From the NCBI GenBank assembly GCA_003647275.1, contig QMMN01000004.1, forward strand, positions 65,337 through 118,608: a stretch of DNA of 53,272 bases, written 5' to 3'. The notes below the pieces were generated by a model that did no database searches, was not told the origin of the DNA, and was given only the letters and a program-made list of their open reading frames with translations. Made by a program: the position numbers and the translations under genes. This document shows, one piece after another, positions 6,904 through 15,285 of the stretch; the first letter of the stretch is position 1, and each line of letters starts with the position of its first letter. Origin of the DNA: Deltaproteobacteria bacterium. Lineage in GTDB: Bacteria; Desulfobacterota; Desulfobacteria; Desulfobacterales; C00003060.

Positions 6904-8181
6904 ATGAAGAAACATGGTTGGATTTTTTTGGGGGTCACGTTTTTTTGGGGGTTATTTTTTATTGCAATAAACGCATATGCCTTGAGTCCAGAAACCGCAT
7001 TGTTGTTAAAGCTTCTTGAAAAAAAAGGCGTTATCACCCAGGAAGAGGGCGATGCCCTACGACAAGAGGTAGAGGCTGCCGCCCCACCAGCCTTAGACAA
7101 GGAAGCCATCAAGGCAGAAATAAAGGAAGAAATCACACAAGAATTGAAGGATGAGGGCGGCCCCTTAGCGGGTATCCAGGACAACATCACCATCAGCGGG
7201 GCCGTGGAGGTGGATTATCAATATCTAGATCACCGCGACCGAACGGACAAGGGCAGTGATGGCACCTCTGACCTTTATGCCTCGACGATCGAACTTGGCA
7301 TCCAGGCCCAGGTGAATGAGTCGACCACAGCCAATATCATCTTTAAGGCCGAGGATGTGGATAAGAGTACCAATGCTGCCAATAACAATGACGGAAGCGA
7401 CCCGGACAACCCGTTCATCGACGAGGCCACCATCACGATCTATAATCCGGAAAAGTGTCCATTTTATGCTGTGCTTGGCAAGCGTGGCCAGCCCTTTGGT
7501 AATTTTTTTACCCATACCGTAAGCGACCCAGTCACCAAGGCTGCCTATGAAGTTGCTACAACGGGTGCTACTGTCGGCTTTGCCCCGGCGGATTTTTATG
7601 ACCTGGATGTGGCTTTCACTGCGTATAAGGGGGAAAAACTCATTAATGCTTTGAACGGGGCCGGAACAGGTTGGGCGAGAAGTAACACAGCCTATGCACC
7701 AACCGATGATGTGAGTTCATATATCGCCAGCCTGTCCCTAAAACCGATTGAGGCGCTGACCCTTGGCGTAGCCTTCGACTCAGAGCCGGGTGATGGAGAT
7801 CGAAATGAAACATTTAACGCGTCTGCGGAACTCCTCATGTTCGACGTTATTTTGGATGGTGAGTATTTTGTTGCCACCAGCCGCGAAAAACATTTGACTG
7901 ACGACAAAACTTATAAAGAAAAAGCATGGGTCGTTGGTCTTGCCTATCACGTTGTCGATCCGTTGGAACTCTCCGTGCGCTTTGAAAAGTTCGATGTGGA
8001 CCATGACAGTGATCAAGATGGAGACTTCGATTATATCTTCGCCTTTGGCGCTAATTACGAACTCCTCCAAAATGTTACGCTTATGGGCGAATACCGAAGA
8101 GTTGTGCAGGAAACGGCAGCAGGCAGTACCTATGAGGAAACGGTCAATGAGTATAATCTCAGGGTAGCAGTCGGATTTTAG
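6904..8181 (+). CDS. LbtU-family siderophore porin-like outer-membrane protein
   Basis: 425 residues; start at 6904 because GGAGGG (6891-6896) is correctly spaced, rather than at a TTG upstream. It has a signal peptide (WIFLGVTFFWGLFFIAINAYA), a short helical segment (LSPETALLLKLLEKKGVITQEEGDAL) typical of LbtU-like and related porins, and then alternating beta strands to a terminal phenylalanine (NLRVAVGF), the outer-membrane insertion signature. Legionella LbtU is a legiobactin receptor; here the substrate is unknown. Its position divergent from feo suggests an iron-related role. Confidence 0.8.
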   Translation: MKKHGWIFLGVTFFWGLFFIAINAYALSPETALLLKLLEKKGVITQEEGDALRQEVEAAAPPALDKEAIKAEIKEEITQELKDEGGPLAGIQDNITISGAVEVDYQYLDHRDRTDKGSDGTSDLYASTIELGIQAQVNESTTANIIFKAEDVDKSTNAANNNDGSDPDNPFIDEATITIYNPEKCPFYAVLGKRGQPFGNFFTHTVSDPVTKAAYEVATTGATVGFAPADFYDLDVAFTAYKGEKLINALNGAGTGWARSNTAYAPTDDVSSYIASLSLKPIEALTLGVAFDSEPGDGDRNETFNASAELLMFDVILDGEYFVATSREKHLTDDKTYKEKAWVVGLAYHVVDPLELSVRFEKFDVDHDSDQDGDFDYIFAFGANYELLQNVTLMGEYRRVVQETAAGSTYEETVNEYNLRVAVGF

Positions 8182-9217
8182 ATAGGTTGTTGCCCAAATA
8201 GCTGAATGGCCTACTTTTTTACACACAATATTATGCTTTCATAAGTAACCTATGTGGGAGAAAAGTACCAGGTGGAAATAAGCCTGGTTGGATGTCCAAT
8301 ATTTAGAAGGGGTTGTGTCGAGTGTTTAGGCCTTGAGAAATTCGCGAACGACCAGTTCTCTTGTCGCTTGCTTGTTGTAAAATCGTTACACATTCAAGGA
8401 CGTTAAGGTGAAGGTCGGCAACGATCACCTGACAGGTATAAAGGCCATCTTGAACAAGGTGAGTTACCATGAGGGCTTTTCGGTGATGAAACGGCATCCT
8501 ACAATGAAGCATTGTTTGGTCTTCCATCGCCATAGCTTCTCTTCGAATTCCCCCTAGAAGCGGTTTCAAAATCTTTCTCTCGCTTGTTTGACCATTTTGA
8601 GAAGTTCTAAGCTTGCTTCGCTAAAATTGTAGCACGTAGTGCCTCTGTCCAAGGCGTCAGCCGCAACCCATGCGCTAACTCGGGCTGACCGCCCTCAAAC
8701 AGTTACAATTTTCTAAGAACTTTTTGCAAAAATGGCCAAAATGAGTCGTCAAAGGGTTTTGAAATAGCTTTTAATCAAGATTGTCAGCCATTTACCATGG
8801 CACGATTCTCTACAATGAAAAAATGTCTATTCTTTGACGCCCTTCTCGCTCTGCCTTTTTAACCATTCTTTTTCGACGCACGATTTCAGCAAGTGATTGA
8901 CGCTTTTGAACAAATTTTGTATGTTATGTATTGATGTATCAGGCGAGATCATTGCAGCCTGGTGTATATATTTCATCCTATGCCGATTTTTAAGCCGTAA
9001 AGGCGCCATCCAAAAGGGGCTTACGGCTTCGTCAAAAGAGGGCAAGAGTGAGAAAGTGGCTGTGGAGCTTCACTTGTCGTGATTTGGGCAACAGCCTGTG
9101 ATGAGGTGATACCCATGGATGATTAGAATTTTAAAGACGTCCAATGACAACTGGAAAAAGGGGCCCAGCCGTGCTCTTTGTGTATGAACTTTGCAATTGT
9201 GAAGGGATCAGTTTGTG
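8182..9217. other. Gene-poor 1-kb interval
   Basis: No open frame here has a recognisable product or a good ribosome site. It holds a 200-bp imperfect palindrome (8564-8764) and a perfect 9-bp inverted repeat AAGCCGTAA/TTACGGCTT (8992-9000 and 9021-9029). The sequence GCCGATTT (8982-8989) resembles a sigma-28 -10 element, but the matching -35 is poor. Confidence 0.5.
8564..8764. repeat. MITE-like 200-bp imperfect palindrome
   Basis: The outer ends read TTTCAAAA on both strands, followed by related arm sequences (GACCATTTTGAGAAGTTC on the left, GGCCATTTTTGCAAAAAGTTC-like on the right complement, with gaps), then AAAATTGTA (8623-8631) matched by TACAATTTT (8704-8712). In the centre GTCAGCC (8656-8662) pairs exactly with GGCTGAC (8683-8689). 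No coding capacity. The nested symmetry suggests a non-autonomous element or a large cruciform. Confidence 0.5.
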
Positions 9218-9670
9218 ATGAAAATATTAGATAGGTTCTTTTCAAAGGGTGTGAAAAAAGAAAGGCCACAGGATGTGATGGAGATCGGTATCATTAAGGT
9301 CATCGGGCCTCTCATAGACAGGACAGCAAACCGTATTTTCACCTTGTACAAGACAAAGCTGTTGACCGAACCAATCACCTATATTGTTCCAGCAGTTTGG
9401 GGTGCCAAGAAGGATGGTGAACTTACGGTTACCCAGAAGGAAATTTACAAGCAGGTCGCCCCTGTCATCAAGGAGATCTTTGACGCTTTTCAGTTTAAGG
9501 CCTTGAATGACGCTCAAGCATTTGCTGTTGGATTTCTTATACGGGGATTAATCATTTCAAAAATTACCTATATGATTGAGCTGATCAAGAACCAGACCAT
9601 GAGCAAAAAGATCTCGGAGGAGTCAGAGACGGATATTCTGGAACATCTTGAGCCAGCGGGAACAGCCTGA
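9218..9670 (+). CDS. Unknown protein of the chemotaxis cluster
   Basis: 150 residues, soluble and mostly helical, no family recognised. The N-terminus is basic (MKILDRFFSKGVKKERPQD) and the C-terminus acidic (EESETDILEHLEPAGTA). The middle contains a hydrophobic stretch (FAVGFLIRGLIISKITYMIELI) that looks like a buried or amphipathic helix. The start could be the ATG at 9218 or the GTG at 9215. It lies upstream of cheD, an HDOD gene, a cheY-like gene and cheX, all in the same direction, so a part in signalling or motility is inferred from position only. Confidence 0.6.
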   Translation: MKILDRFFSKGVKKERPQDVMEIGIIKVIGPLIDRTANRIFTLYKTKLLTEPITYIVPAVWGAKKDGELTVTQKEIYKQVAPVIKEIFDAFQFKALNDAQAFAVGFLIRGLIISKITYMIELIKNQTMSKKISEESETDILEHLEPAGTA

Positions 9671-9781
9671 GGGATAACGGGTGCCTAATGAATCGAAAAC
9701 CAACTCCGGTTAGTTATTTTCTGGAGCTCGGCTATATATTTGTGGCCAGCGAGTTTACCAAATAGTAAAGGAATCAGAAGG

Positions 9782-10261
9782 GTGGACGTTATTGTTGGTG
9801 TAGCGGATATGAAGGTGAGTGATGACCCTAGTGTCACGCTGGTTACCCATTCGTTGGGCTCATGTATTGGCCTCACTGTGTATGATCCTGTGGTCAAGGT
9901 AGGGGGCATGCTTCATTATATGCTGCCTGAATCACAACTGGATTCCAACAAGGCAAGAAACAACCCCTGGATGTTTGCTGACACAGGCATACCGATCCTG
10001 TTTAAGTCCTGTTATAAGCTTGGGGCGGTGAAGGGGCGGATGATTGTGAAGGTTGCCGGTGGGTCCCAGGTCATGGACTCGTCTGGTGTCTTCAATATCG
10101 GAAAACGCAATTATGCTGCTTTGAGAAAGATCTTTTGGCGCAATAATGTGCTTATTGATGCCGAAGATATTGGAGGCTCGGTCAATAGAACCATGCGGCT
10201 GAGCATTGCCACAGGGGAAGTAACTCTCAAGATTTCTGGCCAGGGTAATAAGATACTATGA
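9782..10261 (+). CDS. cheD: Chemoreceptor glutamine deamidase CheD
   Basis: 159 residues from the GTG at 9782, which has AAAGGA about ten bases upstream; a longer frame starting at 9740 lacks a site and exceeds the family length. Catalytic residues are visible: the nucleophile in HSLGSCIGL (Cys28) and the histidine in GGMLHYMLP (His45). CheD deamidates chemoreceptor glutamines and can bind CheC-type phosphatases, which fits the CheX gene downstream. Its stop overlaps the HDOD gene by four bases, indicating coupling. Confidence 0.95.
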   Translation: MDVIVGVADMKVSDDPSVTLVTHSLGSCIGLTVYDPVVKVGGMLHYMLPESQLDSNKARNNPWMFADTGIPILFKSCYKLGAVKGRMIVKVAGGSQVMDSSGVFNIGKRNYAALRKIFWRNNVLIDAEDIGGSVNRTMRLSIATGEVTLKISGQGNKIL

Positions 10262-11106
10262 TAGATGTTGATGTCATCATAAAGTCAATCAACAAGCTTC
10301 CACCCTTTCCGGATGTGGCCAGCAGGGCCCTGCAGATACTGGATGATCCAAGGGCATCTGTAGATCAGGTCATTTCGGTTATCCAGTATGATCAGGCTGT
10401 TACAGCGAATGTATTGAAATTGTGCAATTCGGCCTATTACGGGCTCAGAAGAAAGGTACATTCGCTGCGGGAGGGACTGGTCTTGCTGGGTAATGCCGAG
10501 TTGAAGAGTATCATTTTGGCAAGCACAACCGTAAGACTCTTTCAACAGGAAAATAAAGGGTATGATCTGGCCAAGGGGGAACTTTGGAAGCACGCGGTTG
10601 CAACAGGGATCATCTCTAAAATTATCTCTGATCGTGTTGGTGCTTCCGAACACCCGTCTTTGTTTACGGCAGCCCTTTTGCACGACATCGGCAAAGTGGT
10701 GCTCAACAGCTTTGTTGATAGATACTTTGAACAGATTATCGCGCTGGTGAACGAAGGGGAGCTTTCTTTTCTCGAGGCCGAAAGCAAGATGCTTGGTATC
10801 AATCATGCAGAAGTTGGGGCGAAGACAGGTGAATCGTGGAATTTTCCGGGAGATATTGTTCAAGCGATACGGCTGCATCATAGTCCTGAAGAAGTTTTGG
10901 ATGATGACCCGATCACACCCATTATTTACCTTGCTAACATTATAACCCTTTCCATGGGGATTGGGGTGGGACGTGACGGACTTTCTTACAGAGGAAAACA
11001 GGAGGTCTTGAAACACTACGGACTGAAGGCAAAAGACCTGCAAGAGATCGTGGTCGATTTTTACGACCAGTACAGTAAGGTCCAGGATATTTTGAAACTA
11101 AGTTAG
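10258..11106 (+). CDS. HDOD domain signalling protein
   Basis: 282 residues. The HDOD domain spans most of the chain: KLPPFPDVASRALQILDDP, ILKLCNSAYYG-type segment (VLKLCNSAYYGL), LLHDIGKVVL and LNHAEVGA-type motif (INHAEVGAKTGESWNFP). HDOD proteins are non-catalytic relatives of HD phosphohydrolases found in motility, stress and chemotaxis signalling. The gene overlaps cheD by four bases and is followed by a CheY-like gene after 11 bases, so the three form one transcription unit. Confidence 0.93.
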   Translation: MIDVDVIIKSINKLPPFPDVASRALQILDDPRASVDQVISVIQYDQAVTANVLKLCNSAYYGLRRKVHSLREGLVLLGNAELKSIILASTTVRLFQQENKGYDLAKGELWKHAVATGIISKIISDRVGASEHPSLFTAALLHDIGKVVLNSFVDRYFEQIIALVNEGELSFLEAESKMLGINHAEVGAKTGESWNFPGDIVQAIRLHHSPEEVLDDDPITPIIYLANIITLSMGIGVGRDGLSYRGKQEVLKHYGLKAKDLQEIVVDFYDQYSKVQDILKLS

Positions 11107-11117
11107 CGAGGTGTCCT

Positions 11118-11543
11118 ATGGCATTTAACGTTTTGATTGTTGATGATTCTTCGTCCATGCGAAACATCATCAAGAAGACCATTGAAATGTCTGGCTTTGA
11201 TGTTGGACAGTTTTTTGAAGGGAGTAACGGCCGGGAGGCATTGGCTGTCCTTGATAAGGAGTGGGTGGACGTGATCCTTACCGATATTCACATGCCAGAG
11301 ATGGATGGTATTGCATTTTTGAAGGCCTTGCAGGACCAGGCAATTGTGTCGACAACGCCAGTGGTGATTGTGACTACAGAGGGTCGAGAAGAGCGGATCG
11401 AGGAGGTTTTTGGTTTAGGTGCCAAGGCCTGCATCCAGAAGCCGTTCAGACCGGAGGAGATCAGGAAGGCCTTGATGAATGTGCTGGGCGTGGATGAGCA
11501 GTCAATGGAAAAGAGGGAAGTCGAGGAGGGGTGTGATTTCTGA
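11118..11543 (+). CDS. CheY-like response regulator (stand-alone receiver)
   Basis: 141 residues: one receiver domain with Asp9-Asp10, phospho-acceptor Asp56 (ILTDIHMPEMDG), the switch threonine in VIVTTEGRE and the conserved lysine in IQKPFRPEEI. A roughly 15-residue acidic tail follows. No output domain, so it acts through protein contact, for example at the flagellar motor or as a phosphate sink. Neighbouring CheX is a candidate phosphatase for it. No CheA or receptor gene is in the window. Confidence 0.93.
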   Translation: MAFNVLIVDDSSSMRNIIKKTIEMSGFDVGQFFEGSNGREALAVLDKEWVDVILTDIHMPEMDGIAFLKALQDQAIVSTTPVVIVTTEGREERIEEVFGLGAKACIQKPFRPEEIRKALMNVLGVDEQSMEKREVEEGCDF

Positions 11544-11659
11544 CAGTCGGTTCAACGTCTCGCAGGGACAGTAATCGTCAGATAGAGGATTATCTTTAAT
11601 ACTCCCGGAGCGTTGTTCCATAGGTTTGCCTTGTTGAGCCATCAGGATGTGGAGGGGGT

Positions 11660-11767
11660 ATGGCAAAAAAGAGCGGGTCTTCGCTCGGCCGGGGCAATGA
11701 TGATCGCTTTGGAGATATCAAGCTAAGACGTGTATCAGAAAAAGTGATCGAGTGGAGAGGAAGATGA
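11660..11767 (+). CDS. 35-residue small protein coupled to CheX
   Basis: A short frame starting at ATG 11660 with GGAGGGGG directly upstream. The product is 35 residues, strongly basic and polar (MAKKSGSSLGRGNDD... ending EKVIEWRGR). The stop TGA overlaps the cheX start in an ATGA arrangement (11764-11767), the classic sign of translational coupling. No homolog is recognised. The ribosome site and overlap make it more convincing than a random frame of this size; it could alternatively be only a leader that tunes cheX translation. Confidence 0.5.
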   Translation: MAKKSGSSLGRGNDDRFGDIKLRRVSEKVIEWRGR

Positions 11768-12222
11768 AAAGAGAAGACATCCAAAGGGCCGTAAAGAAGG
11801 TTGTTCTTCATGTATTCGAGGACATGTATTTTATGTTTCCAGAGGCCATTTCAAAAGATGAGCCAGTACTTTCCTTCCCTGAATCGTGTTTCAAGGCGAG
11901 GGTTGCCCTAAAAAACGGTTCAGAGGTGTTCATGCTTTATGGCTCTGAACAATTGGTCGTGGATATGGCAAAGAATCTTTTGGGTATAGACCAACCGATT
12001 GCAGAGACCGATCTCATTGATGTATTTAAAGAGGCTGCCAATGTAATTGCTGGAAATCTTGTAACCAGCTTAGCCCTTGATAGCAGTGTTGCCCTTGACG
12101 TTCCAGCGGCAGAGAGGTTGCAAGACTGCTCAGAACTCCGCAAAGCTCCAGGCGCCCAGGAGGTTGTTTTCAAGATTGACGATGAATTCTTAAAAATAGC
12201 TGTTATGACTTCAAACGGGTAA
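11764..12222 (+). CDS. cheX: CheX-like chemotaxis phosphatase
   Basis: 152 residues, starting at ATG 11764 with GAGAGGA upstream. The CheC/CheX/FliY phosphatase signature E-x2-N is present (FKEAANVIAGN, Glu90 and Asn93), with a hydrophobic helix around it. CheX proteins dephosphorylate CheY-P as dimers. The receiver encoded 220 bases upstream is the obvious partner. Last gene of the chemotaxis group; no clear terminator follows. Confidence 0.85.
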   Translation: MKREDIQRAVKKVVLHVFEDMYFMFPEAISKDEPVLSFPESCFKARVALKNGSEVFMLYGSEQLVVDMAKNLLGIDQPIAETDLIDVFKEAANVIAGNLVTSLALDSSVALDVPAAERLQDCSELRKAPGAQEVVFKIDDEFLKIAVMTSNG

Positions 12223-12293
12223 GCTCCAGAAATAGATCTCGGTTCCACGTTTTTCTTTCCAGTATTTTTCCCATTTATCTCAAGCTTATTGCC

Positions 12294-12385
12294 TAGAGCC
12301 TGTTTCATAACTTCCCTATTCTCTTCTAGAGTGTAGTGATTTCAGCTAATTATGAAACGCAACTGAAGTTTTGAAACAGGCTCTA
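12294..12385. mobile_element. 92-bp MITE-like element
   Basis: The ends are TAGAGCCTGTTTCA (12294-12307) and its exact complement (12372-12385). Allowing one mismatch the inverted ends extend to about 20 bp (adding AACTTC). TA occurs at both outer edges, consistent with a TA target duplication. The size and ends fit a non-autonomous element mobilised by an IS630- or IS5-type transposase; the family is inferred and no transposase is in the window. Confidence 0.6.
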
Positions 12386-12450
12386 ATCATATTCATTTTA
12401 GAATCATTACCCTGGGCATCCTGGACATAGTCATGCCGGATATGGGGTGA
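12386..12450 (+). pseudogene. Scrap of a response-regulator receiver domain
   Basis: Right after the MITE-like element, one frame reads IITLGILDIVMPDMG and then stops (TGA at 12448-12450). DIVMPDMDG is the hallmark around the phospho-acceptor aspartate of receiver domains. No start and no continuation are visible, so only about 20 residues remain. It may mark a receiver gene broken near the element. Confidence 0.35.
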
Positions 12451-12464
12451 AGGGGCATTCGTTC

Positions 12465-13388
12465 ATGAATCATACCTTTTCGGCTGAAAGAACATCAGTT
12501 TCCCCATCTGGTTTTGACGTCTGCGTTATCGGTCACATCACAAGAGACATCATAAGGGTAGGGCGGACAACAAAAGCCACCCACGGCGGGACTGCATATT
12601 ATACGTCGATCGCCTTGAAAAGACTTGGCCTGAGGGTGGCCGTTGTGACCGGGGTGGCGAAAGAGGACAAGATTCCTCTACTTCGTGATCTAAGAGCAGA
12701 GACAATTGCGATCTTTTGTAAAAAAAGCGAGGCCACATCGGTCTTTGAGAACACATACGATGGAGAGGATCTGGACGCCAGGATCCAGCGGATCGAGTCG
12801 ATCGCAACTCCGTTTTTACCAGAGGACGTGGCGCGAATTTCAGCGACCGCATTCCATCTCGGTCCTTTGACCCGCCAGGATATTCCTCTACAAATCCTGA
12901 AGCAACTAACTGCCAAGGCAAGGATCGTGTCACTGGATGTCCAGGGGATGGTAAGACCGGCGCGTGTGGGCGTGGTCAGTGAGGAGGATTGGCCGGAAAA
13001 GCAAAAAGGACTTGCCTGTGTGGATATTTTAAAGACAGATGAAAAGGAGTCCTTGATTCTTTCCGGACAAAAGGTTGTAGACAGGGCGGCAGAAGTGCTT
13101 GCCTCCCTTGGCCCCAAAGAAGTCATCATAACCATGGGAAGCAGGGGGGCACTTATCTATGCTGAGCAGACCTTGCACAGGGTTGGGTGCTGTCCTCTAA
13201 GAAAGACGGGGTATCCAACAGGGAGCGGTGATACCTATATGGCTGGATATCTGTATCAGAGATTAAAAGGCACCGCCCCCGAGAGAGCAGGTAGGTTTGC
13301 GGCCGCTGTGGCGAGCTTGAAGATGAAACACCTTGGTCCGTTCAGGGGGCGTGAGGAAGACGTGCAGGCCGTTCTATTCTGCAGATGA
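12465..13388 (+). CDS. PfkB-family carbohydrate kinase
   Basis: 307 residues from ATG 12465 (AAGGGG nine bases upstream; an in-frame GTG at 12447 is possible). PfkB signature 1 is seen as HGGTAYYTSIALKRLG and signature 2 as YPTGSGDTYMAGYL, where the aspartate of GSGDT is the catalytic base. These enzymes phosphorylate sugars, nucleosides or inositol-like alcohols with ATP. The substrate cannot be assigned. The last 15 bases overlap the convergent CBS gene. Confidence 0.85.
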   Translation: MNHTFSAERTSVSPSGFDVCVIGHITRDIIRVGRTTKATHGGTAYYTSIALKRLGLRVAVVTGVAKEDKIPLLRDLRAETIAIFCKKSEATSVFENTYDGEDLDARIQRIESIATPFLPEDVARISATAFHLGPLTRQDIPLQILKQLTAKARIVSLDVQGMVRPARVGVVSEEDWPEKQKGLACVDILKTDEKESLILSGQKVVDRAAEVLASLGPKEVIITMGSRGALIYAEQTLHRVGCCPLRKTGYPTGSGDTYMAGYLYQRLKGTAPERAGRFAAAVASLKMKHLGPFRGREEDVQAVLFCR

Positions 13389-13979
13389 AATCACCTCATA
13401 TTTGTGATCCTGAAGGGCCTTGATAATTGGTTCTATGGGGCAATGTTTAAGGCGAAAGTAGTAGATCTTTTTATCGGTTCTGTGGGCAGCAAACCCTACA
13501 CTGATGATATCCCCTCCATGATCATTGATAATACGGGAGACCTTTTCAAAGCCCCCTGGTTTACTACCCACATTTACATCAAGCCGAGGGCTGTTAGTTA
13601 GAATACCCATAATATTGATGAAGGCCCCCAGTATGTCAGTCACTGTAATGATCCCCACGAGTTTGTTGTCTTCCACCACAGGGAGCCCGCCGATTTTTCT
13701 TTGATAGATAATTCGGGCAGCGGTCTCAATATCCGCATCGGGGTGTATGGTGATGGGATTTTTTATCATAAGATCTGCCAGAGATACGCCGGTGATCATG
13801 GAGGGGAGAAGGCCTTGCTTCAGGTCTGCCAAGGTGACCCATCCTATGAGCGTTTTGGATCGGTCTACCACAGGAAGATGGCGGATTGAGTTGTCTTTCA
13901 TCAACGCAATGGCTTCATGGATCGAGGTACGATCTGAAATGGTAATAGGATCTTTAATCATGAAGGACCTGATACGCAT
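13374..13979 (-). CDS. CBS-pair protein with ACT-like C-terminus (AcuB-like)
   Basis: 201 residues. Two CBS motifs (about 1-60 and 70-130; FMIKDPITIS...IRHLPVVD and LMIKNPITIHP...IGGLPVVEDNKLVGIIT) form an adenine-nucleotide-binding Bateman module, followed by an ACT-like region (about 135-201: GGFEKVSRIINDHGGDIISVGF). This AcuB-like layout senses ligands. AAGGAG lies seven bases before the ATG. It is the last gene downstream of ahbC-hemB-ahbD on the same strand, about 110 bases after ahbD. Confidence 0.85.
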   Translation of the reverse strand: MRIRSFMIKDPITISDRTSIHEAIALMKDNSIRHLPVVDRSKTLIGWVTLADLKQGLLPSMITGVSLADLMIKNPITIHPDADIETAARIIYQRKIGGLPVVEDNKLVGIITVTDILGAFINIMGILTNSPRLDVNVGSKPGGFEKVSRIINDHGGDIISVGFAAHRTDKKIYYFRLKHCPIEPIIKALQDHKYEVISSAE

Positions 13980-14090
13980 AGTGATTCTCCTTTATACGAA
14001 TGGTAAGGTCATGTCCGTTGGTTATTAAACATCTTATTTCACTTTCTGGAAATCAGCGATTCGGTACAAAGAACTGTCCTTGCTACAGGT

Positions 14091-15209
14091 CTAAGACAAT
14101 ATCTTGCTAGTCGATGCCTGTGGTTGATATGCACAGAGAGGTTCTTCGGCCAGATAGTCGCCTGTCGCCTCATAAGCCCGGGCGCGACACCCCCCGCAGA
14201 CCTTCCGATACTCGCATTTGCCACACTTGCCTTTCAGGTTATTGTAATTTCTAAGCGCTTTGAATACTTCTGATTCATTCCAGATAACCTTGAAGGGTGT
14301 CTTCTTTACGTTGCCGCAGTTGAGGTCCAGAAAGCCACACGGCTGCACGATGCCGGTATGGGATATAAAACAGAAGCCTATGCCGCCCAGACAGCCGCGG
14401 GTCACTGCATCCAGCCCATGGGTCTTGAACGTAACGGTCTTTCCTTCCTCACGGGCCCGCTCCCTCAAAATCCTGTAATAGTGGGGCGCACAGGTGGCCT
14501 TTAACTGCAACGGTGCCTTGTCCCGCTGGTCATAGAACCAGTTCAGGGCCTGTTCATACTGCTGCGCTGAAATCTCCTGATCCACGATGTATTTTCCCCG
14601 CCCTGTGGGGACCAGCAGAAAGATATGATGAGCCACAGCACCCAAGTTCACGGCAAGTTCCTGGATCTTTGGCAGCTCTTCAAGGTTTTGTCGTGTGATC
14701 GTGGTGTTAATCTGGAAGTCGAGGCCGGCCTGTTTTGCCCATTCGATGCCACGGATGGCTCCGTTAAAAGCCCCGTCCACCTGACGGAACCGGTCATGAC
14801 TTTCTCTTGTGGCCCCGTCTAAACTGATACTGATTCGCTGAATACCGGCTTCAACCATTTCTGTAGCAATCGTCTCAGTGATAAGTGTGCCGTTGGGGGC
14901 CATGACCATTCGAAGTCCCTTCTGCGTACCGTGTCGGGCAATTTCAAAGATATCTGCCCGCAGAAGGGGTTCGCCGCCCGTGAGGATGACCACAGGTTTG
15001 CCAACCTCGCTGATTTGGTCGAGCAGGGCAAGGCTGGCATCTGTGTCCAGTTCATCCAGGTACGGCCCCTTTGTGGCTGCGGCACGGCAATGGATACAGG
15101 AAAGATTACAGTTGCGGGTCACCTCCCAGGCCACAAGGCGGAGGCTCGATTCCCGGTCCTTGCCTCCCTGGTGGGTGATCTTTGATGATGGATGTGGGTG
15201 ATCTTTCAA
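14091..15209 (-). CDS. ahbD: Heme b synthase AhbD (radical SAM/SPASM)
   Basis: 372 residues. Radical SAM cluster Cys34, Cys38, Cys41 (TRNCNLSCIHC), the GGEPLL motif, and a C-terminal SPASM/twitch region with several cysteines (GKCGKCEYRKVCGGCRARAY). AhbD removes two propionate carboxylates from iron-coproporphyrin III to give heme b in the siroheme-dependent route of sulfate reducers and archaea. The assignment to AhbD rather than a generic SPASM enzyme rests on length, motifs and linkage to hemB and ahbC. The start is TTG at 15209 with AAGGAG eight bases upstream. Confidence 0.85.
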   Translation of the reverse strand: MKDHPHPSSKITHQGGKDRESSLRLVAWEVTRNCNLSCIHCRAAATKGPYLDELDTDASLALLDQISEVGKPVVILTGGEPLLRADIFEIARHGTQKGLRMVMAPNGTLITETIATEMVEAGIQRISISLDGATRESHDRFRQVDGAFNGAIRGIEWAKQAGLDFQINTTITRQNLEELPKIQELAVNLGAVAHHIFLLVPTGRGKYIVDQEISAQQYEQALNWFYDQRDKAPLQLKATCAPHYYRILRERAREEGKTVTFKTHGLDAVTRGCLGGIGFCFISHTGIVQPCGFLDLNCGNVKKTPFKVIWNESEVFKALRNYNNLKGKCGKCEYRKVCGGCRARAYEATGDYLAEEPLCAYQPQASTSKILS

Positions 15210-15285
15210 TGAAAACGCTCCTTGGTTGGTCCTTGGTCACTAGGCATTAGTCACTGGTTTGGGTTGCGGGACGAATGACAAATGA

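Noticed and set aside
8303-8569. 88-residue minus-strand frame in the gap after the porin
   Set aside because: No recognisable domain, no ribosome site, and the opposite strand is equally open; treated as chance.
8982-8989. Sigma-28 promoter before the chemotaxis cluster
   Set aside because: The GCCGATTT -10 is good but nothing like TAAA stands at the right distance upstream.
12294-12385. Rho-independent terminator for cheX
   Set aside because: The arms are too far apart, there is no T tract, and the TA-flanked ends fit a MITE better.
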